Shown in pieces: positions 54,666-61,328 of a stretch of 61,328 nt of DNA. The notes beneath the pieces are model-generated. The model was given only the letters and a program-made list of their open reading frames with translations, was not told where the DNA came from and searched no databases. Location of the stretch: assembly GCF_001437435.1 (NCBI RefSeq), contig NZ_JQCB01000002.1, positions 47,095 through 108,422 on the forward strand, given 5' to 3'. The position numbers and the translations under genes are program-made. Source of the stretch: Furfurilactobacillus siliginis (GTDB lineage: Bacteria; Bacillota; Bacilli; Lactobacillales; Lactobacillaceae). How positions within the stretch are numbered: the first letter of the stretch is position 1; every line of letters begins with the position of its first letter.

Positions 54666-54990
54666 GTGAATATAACTCAATGGAGTATTTAGGATTGGAC
54701 TGCACTATTGGCGGTAATTGCTGGTGTGGGTGGTGTTATCGGTTGGATCTTTCATCGGGTTCAGGTTGCAATGCGTCAGCTTGTGCGTGAGATGATTGCA
54801 GAGCTAATGTCGCATTAGCAACTAATCGTTGAACTCTGTTGGTGAGCACTAGGATTTACATGGTAAAAATGACGAGCAGGACCGCCGTCTTAACAGTCAC
54901 TCTAAAAGAATTGATGATCACGAAGGGCGTCTCTCACGAGTTGAGGGCGCTCTTTCTATTACAAGGGAGGTAAAGTATGAAGAAAAACTA
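54666..54990 (+). pseudogene. Phage lysis-region membrane protein (XhlA/holin-like), broken
   Basis: GGAGGGGG precedes a GTG at 54666. The frame has TAG at 54690-54692, then DWTALLAVIAGVGGVIGWIF with one membrane helix, and a stop at 54816-54818. Further on, another frame reads RLNSHSKRIDDHEGRLSRVE (near 54890-54950), a coiled-coil part typical of proteins before the endolysin. The pieces fit one original gene or two adjacent genes. Confidence 0.55.
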
Positions 54991-55939
54991 AATTAATCGG
55001 TTGGGGTTGTCACACTTGCGGCGACCTTTTCTATTGGTGTGACGATGGTTGGTCATACATAACAGGTAACGGCTGACCCAACCATAGAGCAGAGCATCTT
55101 GCCTGGGGACGAGGGATCACCATATTCTGCATCGAACAACTATATCATTGCTCATGTAACTGGCAATGATAGCGACAAGCAGATGAGTGATCCACTTGAT
55201 GTAGAAGTCAACTACATGATGAACAACTGGTTCAACGCGTATACCACCTTCATGGTCGGTTCTGGTGGGTGTGGTATAGATGGATTCGTTAGTTGTGGCG
55301 CGCTGAACGCTAATCCATGCGCACTGGCGCAGGTTGAACTAACTGAAACTGATGATCAAGCTGCGTTTGGCAAGGATTACGCTAGTTAAGTCTGGATTTT
55401 ACGGACAATGGCAATCAAGTATGGGTATTCCGTTAACGCTAGACAGTGCAGGAAACGGCATTAAGACCCAAATGGGTATCTAACAATATTGGCGGCGATC
55501 ATCAGAATCCTGTTGGGTACCTGGCTAGTCATGGTATTAGCCAAGAACAATTTGCACACGACTTAGCTTATGGCATTAGTGCGCCAGAGGAACAGAGACT
55601 AGCTACTCCTGACCAGATTCTTGAGCCTGGTTCAACAATTAAAATTGAGGAGTACATCAGGGGAGTGCGACTGACGCAGCTTACAATGTAATTGCTAGCG
55701 AGGAACTGTTTGGTGGTGAATTCGGTAGCTTGAACTACTTAGATGCTGCACCACTTGTTAAGACTGACAAGAATGGTCATCGTGCTGCCAACTAGAATTT
55801 GTATCCAGGTGATTACTTCATCGTGTCTGGTGAACATCATGTGGACTACACGGATATTGCGTCTAATGGATTCCGTGCAGATTTTGGTAGTTACGGTACG
55901 TGGTTAAGTTGTGTTCCAGCAACTGCGAACCAAAACTAA
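54977..55939 (+). pseudogene. N-acetylmuramoyl-L-alanine amidase endolysin, broken
   Basis: An Amidase_2-type endolysin with signal-like start is recognisable across frames: GVTMVGH near 55040, PYSASNNYIIAHVTGNDSD (55117-55173), YMMNNWFNAYTTFMVGSGG, GYLASHGISQEQFAHDLAYG (55518-55577), and a C-terminal wall-binding part (SLNYLDAAPLVKTDKNGH near 55727-55780; YPGDYFIVSGEHHVDY after it). TAA at 54989-54991, TAA at 55387-55389, a TAG at 55793-55795 and several shifts break it. An intact enzyme would cut the amide between MurNAc and L-Ala at lysis. Confidence 0.8.
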
Positions 55940-56328
55940 ATAACTACGCTATAGATTTATTAATGCAAATAGTCCCAAATTCCTTGATTGGAGTACGGGG
56001 TTATTTTTGATAGGGACGTGTTGGATCTCCCTGCTAGAACTAATGAAATGTCGTAAATAAAATCATTAAGGGTTGTGGGGATGGTGAGACTCAGAATTGC
56101 TTATCTGACCTTAGGTTGCGAGGACTTTGAATTTTCATTTATAATAGCAACTTGGAAAGGTTTCATGAAAATTGGTATGAAAAAGTTTATCACGCCAGTG
56201 GCAGCAATCATTTCTATGTAAAAACATATAATTTGCGAATAAACACAAAAAAGATAAAATATAAAATTAATCACGTTTTTCCGTGAATTAGTGATATACT
56301 CATGGAAGCAAAATGGAGGAAATCAAAC
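55940..56328. other. Gap between endolysin remnant and defence pair
   Basis: AT-rich phage remnant. A short frame MKIGMKKFITPVAAIISM (56165-56221) looks like the start of a secreted protein cut by a stop. An imperfect inverted repeat (about 56268-56290, TTAATCACG with CGTGAATTA) overlaps the promoter of the following pair, with TATACT at 56295-56300. Confidence 0.5.
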
Positions 56329-57600
56329 ATGTTAATTGAATTTTCTGCAACAAACTACGCATCTATAAAAAATAAAATAACGTTGTCTGCTGAAACGGGC
56401 GCGCATTTATCCCGCTTGAGAAAAACGAACACTCTTGAAGAAAACAATGTATCCCTCTTAAAAAGTTTGCTAATATTTGGTCCGAATGGTTCAGGTAAAT
56501 CAAATTTGTTGGATGGCCTGAGCTTGATGAAGAATTTGGTATTGCGAAATTTACCGACAGTTGTTGAACAGTTGAATGGATTACCATTTATGCTAAATGT
56601 AGAAAATCGTAATCGTCCTATTTCCTTTGAAGTGAAATTTAATTACTTAGAGCACACCTATTCTTATGCAATTGAATTTTACCAGAATGAAATTTTTTCG
56701 GAAAAATTATCTGTATTTGAAAAAGAAAAAGAAAATATCTATTTTTTGAGGGGGAAAGAAGTTGAAGAAATAATTCCAGAGTCTTTAGCTGATACCAGAC
56801 GGGCAACTAAGTCAAACACATTGTTGCTTTTTAACGCTCAGGCGGTTAATGATTCTGTTTCTACAGAGGTATTTAAGTGGTTTGCAGAAGATTTGATTTT
56901 TGTGAACGAAACGCAACCATCCTCTGAGTTAGTTAAGCTTATTCAGAATCCTGAAATTAAAAAAGAGCTGCTAAACTTCCTGAAATTTGCTGATTTCAAC
57001 ATAACGGATGTGAATGCAATAAATGTAAAAATACCCGAAGCACCTGAACAAATAAAAAAAATACTTGAAGCAATTGGTTCAGATGCAAAATTCCCTGCTG
57101 AAGGTCTCCAATTATATACAAGTCATAAAGTGTATGACGATTCCGGGGAAGTAGTCAGGACAGAAAATTTCCCACTAAACATGGAATCAAAAGGTACCCA
57201 AAAAATCTTCTTGATAGCTCTGTCGATTATCAACGCTCAAATATCTGGAAATGGCAAAACACTCTTGTTTGATGAGTTTGATGATTCACTGCATTTTGAA
57301 CTTTCAAAAGCACTGGTTAAGCTTTTTAACTCAGAGACAAATTTGAATCAATTTATTTTAACGACGCATGAATTACAATTGTTAGACCAGAATTTAAGAA
57401 CTGATCAAATATATTTAATGGACAAGGATTTCCAAGGTGAAAGTAATTTGAAATCTATCTTTGATTTTAAAGATAGTCGTGATTCAGCTAGATATGACGT
57501 TGGATTTATGAAAAAATATATTGCGGGCAGGTTTGGCGCAGTTCCACAAATTGATGAAGAAAAGATGCTCGCGGCAATCAGAATTAAGGGCGAGGATTAA
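56329..57600 (+). CDS. AAA15-family ATPase, AbiLi-like defence protein
   Basis: The 423-residue protein is an ABC-type ATPase of the AAA15/OLD-like group: Walker A FGPNGSGKSN near residue 50, a signature-like ESKGTQKIFLIALSI near 286, Walker B TLLFDEFDDSLH near 309, and H-loop TTHE near 344. It has no Toprim domain. GGAGGAAA lies before the ATG at 56329; the earlier ATG at 56302 is probably within the leader. It is 5 bases from an RloB gene. AAA15 ATPase plus RloB is the make-up of the lactococcal AbiL abortive-infection system. Codon use is more AT-rich than host genes. Confidence 0.85.
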   Translation: MLIEFSATNYASIKNKITLSAETGAHLSRLRKTNTLEENNVSLLKSLLIFGPNGSGKSNLLDGLSLMKNLVLRNLPTVVEQLNGLPFMLNVENRNRPISFEVKFNYLEHTYSYAIEFYQNEIFSEKLSVFEKEKENIYFLRGKEVEEIIPESLADTRRATKSNTLLLFNAQAVNDSVSTEVFKWFAEDLIFVNETQPSSELVKLIQNPEIKKELLNFLKFADFNITDVNAINVKIPEAPEQIKKILEAIGSDAKFPAEGLQLYTSHKVYDDSGEVVRTENFPLNMESKGTQKIFLIALSIINAQISGNGKTLLFDEFDDSLHFELSKALVKLFNSETNLNQFILTTHELQLLDQNLRTDQIYLMDKDFQGESNLKSIFDFKDSRDSARYDVGFMKKYIAGRFGAVPQIDEEKMLAAIRIKGED

Positions 57601-57605
57601 CTTTC

Positions 57606-58211
57606 ATGGGAAGACAAAAACAAGGACTGTCCCAAAAATCAATCATTGCTGTTTACTGTGAGGGCGAATCTGAAGTTAGATATTTTGAGATGCTAAAGCG
57701 TAAGTATCGAGCAGCTACTACAAGCCTAGTAAAGGTTACTAATTTACACGGAAATGGTGGCGTTGGACTTCTTGAAACTGCGGTTGCGACGAATAACGCA
57801 GCCCCCAAAAATAGGAAGGCAGAGCGTATTTTTGTAGTTCTCGATCGTGACGATAATACAAAAGCTCAACTAGAAGCCTGCAGGAAATTTGCAAAGGAAA
57901 ATGGGATTGAGCTCGTCTTTTCAAGTGTTAATTTTGAAATATGGATACTACTTCACTACGGGGAAGTGAAATACCCGTACGAAAGAAAACAACTCTATGA
58001 AATACTTTCAGATAGCGAGCATTTTGGACAAGACTACGAGAAATTTAAAGGGAGCGACTATGACGATTTTATTTTTGACAAAATAAATCAAGCTGTTACG
58101 AATGCAAAAAAGCTGAGGTATCAGTATTCTCAAAAGGATTTTCTTGATGAAGATCCGTATACAAACATTGAAGCAGCGCTACCTGAAATATTTAATACTA
58201 ATAAGTTTTAA
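57606..58211 (+). CDS. RloB-family protein, AbiLii-like
   Basis: The 201-residue product matches RloB: CEGESEVRYFEMLK (about 18-31), FVVLDRDDN near 79, NFEIWILLHYGEVKYPYER near 108-126 and DPYTNIEAALPEI near 185. The acidic residues of EGE and DRD resemble a Toprim-like metal site, which suggests a nuclease effector; this is inference from fold similarity. It is coupled to the ATPase gene, and a terminator follows at once. The pair lies next to attR, a common place for prophage cargo. Confidence 0.85.
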   Translation: MGRQKQGLSQKSIIAVYCEGESEVRYFEMLKRKYRAATTSLVKVTNLHGNGGVGLLETAVATNNAAPKNRKAERIFVVLDRDDNTKAQLEACRKFAKENGIELVFSSVNFEIWILLHYGEVKYPYERKQLYEILSDSEHFGQDYEKFKGSDYDDFIFDKINQAVTNAKKLRYQYSQKDFLDEDPYTNIEAALPEIFNTNKF

Positions 58212-58216
58212 AGAGG

Positions 58217-58244
58217 AAACTGCACTTTTGAGTGTAGTTTTTTT
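58217..58244 (+). terminator. Terminator of the AbiL-like pair
   Basis: AAACTGCACT (58217-58226) pairs with AGTGTAGTTT (58231-58240) across TTTG, followed by a T run. Confidence 0.85.
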
Positions 58245-58292
58245 ATTTTCTCCAAAATTACGTATAGCTAATTGGAGTAAGATCTTTTTTGG

Positions 58293-58527
58293 AAAAAAGC
58301 GTCTGGATTTTACTCCAGGCGCTGCAAAGATCGGATTTCTCCTCCCATGCTTATTATCAGTCTAGCAGATAAAAGCCATACGGCATGGCTGATTTCGTGT
58401 CTATGCTTGGTTTTTGCAGACCGAGCGGAGGAAGTACTCGTAGACACATTAAAATTGATGTCATGCGCATAAGTTCACCTCGAAAACTGATAGATTCATT
58501 ATACGAACAGATATTTGTATTAAGCAA
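58293..58527 (-). ncRNA. Candidate leftward small RNA unit with 37-codon frame
   Basis: On the minus strand there is a -35 TTGCTT (58522-58527), 18 bases, a -10 TATAAT (58498-58503), and a terminator (58299-58307 with 58314-58322, then T6). The predicted transcript is about 200 bases. It contains strong internal stems (GTGTCTA with TAGACAC around 58397-58447; GCCAT with ATGGC near 58375-58390). GAGGTGAAC precedes an ATG at 58470 opening a 37-codon frame to 58357, without a membrane segment or known family. It may be a regulatory RNA, a small coding gene or both. Confidence 0.45.
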
Positions 58528-58674
58528 ATAAAAATCATTGCTTTTTAGCGGTTAACAAAATGGTTAACAGTAAGTTGTGCAAGCTGTTAAATATTGTGCG
58601 TGGGTACGAGTATAAAAGCCTGATGTAACAAGGGATTGGTAAACATTGGTAACTATTGAGTTACTTGCGAATAG

Positions 58675-58742
58675 ATGCTGTTTGCAGATGCGAAAAAAGG
58701 GCTGGCTGACATCATCGTTTCAACGAAAGAATACATTAACCA
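58675..58742 (+). other. attR: right prophage attachment site
   Basis: Direct repeat of attL, carrying the last codons of pntB again. The stop TAA directly after it (58743-58745) is presumably the original chromosomal pntB end. The mismatches to attL are synonymous in the pntB frame. Confidence 0.9.
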
Positions 58743-58926
58743 ATAAGTTGGGCGTCAGTAACTTTTGTTGGCAAATGCTTGCTCTGGGCTTAGTTTAGGA
58801 GTATTGTATAGACATTGTATTGATGGTTCGGTAGTAAGCGTACTAGTTCTTTTGAATGACAACCTTTCTCGCCCAGCTTCAGATGCAAAATTAAATTGCG
58901 CAGTTGCGCATGGAGGTTTCATTCAT

Positions 58927-59127
58927 ATGGAACAAGGTACTGTTAAATGGTTTAACGCTGACAAGGGTTACGGTTTCTTAACTCGCGAAAATGGTGACGA
59001 TGTATTCGTTCACTTCTCAGCTATCCAAGGTGACGGCTTCAAGACTTTGGACGAAGGCCAACACGTAACGTTTGATGTTGAAGATAGCGACCGTGGCCCA
59101 CAAGCTACTAACGTTAATAAAGACTAA
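58927..59127 (+). CDS. cspA: Cold-shock protein
   Basis: RNA chaperone of the cold-shock domain family that melts mRNA structure. The 66-residue product has both RNP motifs, KGYGFLT (13-19) and VFVHF (26-30). The ATG at 58927 has GGAGG about 9 bases upstream. A leader of roughly 180 bases lies between attR and the gene, as is common for csp mRNAs. Before prophage insertion the gene would have followed pntB. It ends at a strong terminator. Confidence 0.96.
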   Translation: MEQGTVKWFNADKGYGFLTRENGDDVFVHFSAIQGDGFKTLDEGQHVTFDVEDSDRGPQATNVNKD

Positions 59128-59137
59128 TTTAAACGTT

Positions 59138-59169
59138 AAAAACACTCACCTGTTGGTGGGTGTTTTTTT
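59138..59169 (+). terminator. Terminator after cspA
   Basis: A 13-bp stem (59138-59150 with 59155-59167, TGTT loop, one G-T pair) followed by T residues. Confidence 0.9.
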
Positions 59170-59276
59170 GTGTCTACAATTTGGCAAGTCTGTGTGGATT
59201 CACATAGATAAACGCAGCAACTTGCCGGCGATTTGTTATACTGAAAGTAATTGAGAATTGATTGGGGAAAAACGGC

Positions 59277-60188
59277 GTGGTTAAGACAGAACGAGAAAAG
59301 CAAACGCTAGGTGTATTTTTGGCAAGTTTTGGTGCCTTGTTATGGGGTGTTTCAGGACCAATTTCACAAGCACTGTTTGCACAGGCACACGTGTCACCTG
59401 AATGGTTGACCGGTTTAAAGATGACTGTCAGCGGCTTGCTGATTCTAACGGGACTGATTATGCATCGAGGGCGGAAGGTCTTCGATGTTTGGCGCACGAA
59501 ACAAGATGCAATTGGCTTAGTTGTCTTTGCTATCATTGGTATGGCAGCGGTGCAGGATATCTATTTCCTAGCGGTGCGTGCTTCCAGTGCACCAACGGCC
59601 ACGATCATGCAGACCTTGGGCACCGTGATGATCGTTTTATGGGGCATCTTTGCGCATCATGAATGGCCTAGACGTGTTGACGTTCTAGCAGTGATACTGG
59701 CGTTACTTGGCACTTGGTTATTGGTCACAAAAGGTGATTTATTGCATTTAGCAATCACACCAACAGCGTTAATGTGGGGTGTTCTCCTAGGCTTAGCAGG
59801 CGCCTTAAACACACTATTGCCGGCCAATTTACTCCAGCGTCATGATGCGCTAACGGTGGTTGGCTGGTCGATGCTAGTCGGTGGTATCGCTGTTGGTGCG
59901 ACGAGACCTGTGTGGGTCAATGTGCCGCATTTAACAGGTTTGGATATTGCTGGGATTGCATTCATTGTGCTGTTTGGTACTGGATTGGCATACGTTTGTT
60001 TTATCAGCAGTCTAGCGTTGATTACGCCGACATTGGCAGGTCTGTTAGATGCCTTCGAACCATTATCAGCCACGATTTTGGCCGTGTTATTCTTAAACGT
60101 CTCGATCAACGGCTGGGAATTATTGGGTGGCTGCTTGATTTTAAGCACGATATTCATTTTATCGTGGGCTAAACCGGTAGCAAAATAG
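59277..60188 (+). CDS. EamA/DMT-family transporter
   Basis: The 303-residue membrane protein has about ten hydrophobic helices in two EamA repeats (about 10-140 and 150-295), with FLASFGALLWGVSGPISQAL near 13-32 and GLLDAFEPLSATILAVLFL near the end of repeat two. DMT-family members export amino acids, nucleosides or other metabolites; the substrate is not evident. The start is GTG at 59277, with GGGGAAAAA upstream, in preference to an in-frame TTG 15 bases earlier. It is followed by the CAP-domain gene after 31 bases. Confidence 0.87.
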   Translation: MVKTEREKQTLGVFLASFGALLWGVSGPISQALFAQAHVSPEWLTGLKMTVSGLLILTGLIMHRGRKVFDVWRTKQDAIGLVVFAIIGMAAVQDIYFLAVRASSAPTATIMQTLGTVMIVLWGIFAHHEWPRRVDVLAVILALLGTWLLVTKGDLLHLAITPTALMWGVLLGLAGALNTLLPANLLQRHDALTVVGWSMLVGGIAVGATRPVWVNVPHLTGLDIAGIAFIVLFGTGLAYVCFISSLALITPTLAGLLDAFEPLSATILAVLFLNVSINGWELLGGCLILSTIFILSWAKPVAK

Positions 60189-60219
60189 TTGAAAAATATG
60201 GAAGCTGAAGTGATTAATC

Positions 60220-61245
60220 ATGACAAAGCGTAGGCAACATTTCTTACAATTGCTGGCAATAACGGTTCTCATATTGAGTACGTGGTTACCGGTCACAACA
60301 GCGCGGGCGGATCAGTTTACGCAACCCGAGAAACGGCGTATTCAAGTCATCAAAAAAAGATACCGTCGGTTGAGTCATGCTGCGTATGGACCAGACAATA
60401 TGTATCAAATCAAGCCACGGTTCAACACGCGCCTACAGCGCGGACAATTGACGCCGCATTATCAAAATCAGCTACTAGCCTATGTTAATTTTTATCGCGA
60501 TTTGGCTGGTTTGCAGCCAGTACGTTATGGCTTTAATACCAATCAGCAAGCCCAGGTCGCTGCAGCAACGATGGCTGCCAGTGGTGGATTTAGTCATGGC
60601 TTGACCGGATTGAAACGGCCACACACGGTCACCAAACAGCAATGGCAAACAGGGCAGCAGGTTACAGCGGTTAGTAACATTGGGGAAATGAATGATCCTG
60701 AACGAATTGACGCCACAATTGGGAACTATGTCCGGGATAACTTCAATGTTGAAGGCAATAACACCGGTCATCGTGCTTGGCTGATGTCACCGGTTATTCA
60801 TACAATCGGGATTGGGGTGGCCAATCAGGCACATGCTAAATTCGCATATAGTGACGTTTACTTCGCTGATCAAGCGCAACGTTCCATCACGCCTAATCGG
60901 GCAACGGTGGTTAATTATCCTAGTGCTGGTGTGTTTCCAAGAGAACTTTTAGTCAGTGACGTTGCCAAACATCCAATCTACTGGTCGAGCAACTTCACCA
61001 TGGCGCAGCCAACTAACGGTCCGGTGAAAGTTACGATTACGGATACAACGACCAAGCAAACCAAAGCTGCTAAAGATGTTGTTATGGATGGCAAACAACG
61101 GTTTGGACAGTTCGGCGCCATTATTCATTATCAACCGACGTTAGCGATTAAAAATGGGCATCATTATGTTGTTAAGATAACTGGCTTGCAGCATTATCCG
61201 AAAGGGTATCAGTATGATTTCAAGCCGTTTTCGCTAACGAACTAG
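60220..61245 (+). CDS. Secreted CAP (SCP)-domain protein
   Basis: The 341-residue protein has a signal peptide (basic start, hydrophobic 9-27, cleavage after TARA near residue 30). A basic stretch and a CAP/SCP domain (about 80-220) follow: LLAYVNFYRDLAGLQPV, AATMAASGGFSHGLTG, SNIGEMN and NTGHRAWLMSP with the conserved His residues. A beta-rich C-terminal domain (about 235-341) follows. There is no LPxTG, so it is probably released or loosely wall-bound. Many lactobacilli carry CAP-domain surface proteins of unknown function. No terminator is seen in the 83 bases to the window end. Confidence 0.85.
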   Translation: MTKRRQHFLQLLAITVLILSTWLPVTTARADQFTQPEKRRIQVIKKRYRRLSHAAYGPDNMYQIKPRFNTRLQRGQLTPHYQNQLLAYVNFYRDLAGLQPVRYGFNTNQQAQVAAATMAASGGFSHGLTGLKRPHTVTKQQWQTGQQVTAVSNIGEMNDPERIDATIGNYVRDNFNVEGNNTGHRAWLMSPVIHTIGIGVANQAHAKFAYSDVYFADQAQRSITPNRATVVNYPSAGVFPRELLVSDVAKHPIYWSSNFTMAQPTNGPVKVTITDTTTKQTKAAKDVVMDGKQRFGQFGAIIHYQPTLAIKNGHHYVVKITGLQHYPKGYQYDFKPFSLTN

Positions 61246-61328
61246 CTACCGTGGGTGGGTATCCGCCAGCGCCAGGTCATTAGCAAGTTCGCTTCGCTCA
61301 CCGTCGACCAGATGTAGCGCCTTACCGC

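Larger units (their letters stand above)
44318..58742. mobile_element. Decayed prophage integrated at the 3' end of pntB
   Basis: About 14.4 kb between two 56-bp identical direct repeats. The order is typical of a Lactobacillus siphovirus: integrase, membrane/lipoprotein lysogeny genes, ImmA-like protease and repressor (all leftward), then an ArpU-like regulator, terminase, holin-region protein and endolysin (rightward). Most phage genes are broken and the portal, capsid and tail genes are missing between terL and the lysis genes. Intact genes are mainly cargo. The flanking host genes show no such frameshifts, which argues for decay rather than poor sequence. Confidence 0.9.

Noticed and set aside
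44318-58742. Treating all prophage frameshifts as sequencing errors
   Set aside because: Breaks cluster in the prophage only, include stops and a large deletion, and the flanking host genes are intact. Two homopolymer breaks (45267-45273, 54113-54119) still deserve a read check.

Overview
The window comes from a low-to-moderate GC Firmicute of the lactobacilli (Lactobacillaceae). The evidence is the gene content and order: folD-xseAB-ispA-tlyA-argR-recN, gmk-rpoZ, priA-fmt-rsmB-stp-pknB-rsgA-rpe-thiN, rpmB/asp23-fakA-recG-plsX-acpP-rnc-smc-ftsY and ylxM-ffh. It also has GH65/beta-phosphoglucomutase sugar phosphorolysis, a T-box leader and Lactobacillus-type prophage genes. The species cannot be named from sequence alone.

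Layout. 1-7.3 kb: one-carbon, DNA repair, isoprenoid and arginine-control genes, then a convergent YolD-like gene with two LexA-type boxes. 7.5-8.4 kb: gmk-rpoZ. 8.7-13.5 kb: a HAD phosphatase, a PEBP-like protein and a leftward GH65 phosphorylase-pgmB operon. 13.8-23.6 kb: a long rightward run for replication restart, translation initiation, rRNA modification, Ser/Thr phospho-signalling, ribosome assembly and thiamine use. 23.8-35.9 kb: rpmB (leftward), then asp23-fakA, recG, and lipid, RNA-processing, chromosome and SRP-receptor genes. 36-39.2 kb: a T-box-controlled MetQ-like protein and a leftward APC permease. 39.4-44.4 kb: ylxM-ffh and the three-subunit proton-translocating transhydrogenase pntA1-A2-B.

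44.4-58.7 kb is a decayed prophage of about 14.4 kb integrated in the last codons of pntB. Its ends are a 56-bp identical (68 bp with 2 mismatches) duplication. Integrase, an ImmA-like protease, a lipoprotein, an ArpU-like regulator, both terminase subunits, the holin-region protein and the amidase endolysin are all broken by frameshifts, stops or deletion, and the head/tail genes are gone. The apparently intact genes are mostly cargo: a repressor, a PH-domain protein, a terminator-bounded membrane cassette (50.2-51.6 kb), and an AAA15 ATPase/RloB pair resembling the AbiL phage-defence system (56.3-58.2 kb). A second cargo protein (53.9-54.6 kb) is split at a T7 tract. Two short leftward units with their own terminators look like small-RNA or small-peptide genes. 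Beyond the right attachment site the host chromosome resumes with cspA, a DMT exporter and a secreted CAP-domain protein.

Two copies of a ~135-bp dispersed element with a covarying 17-bp hairpin sit at convergent gene ends. Four terminator hairpins share a GGACAT..ATGTCC core.
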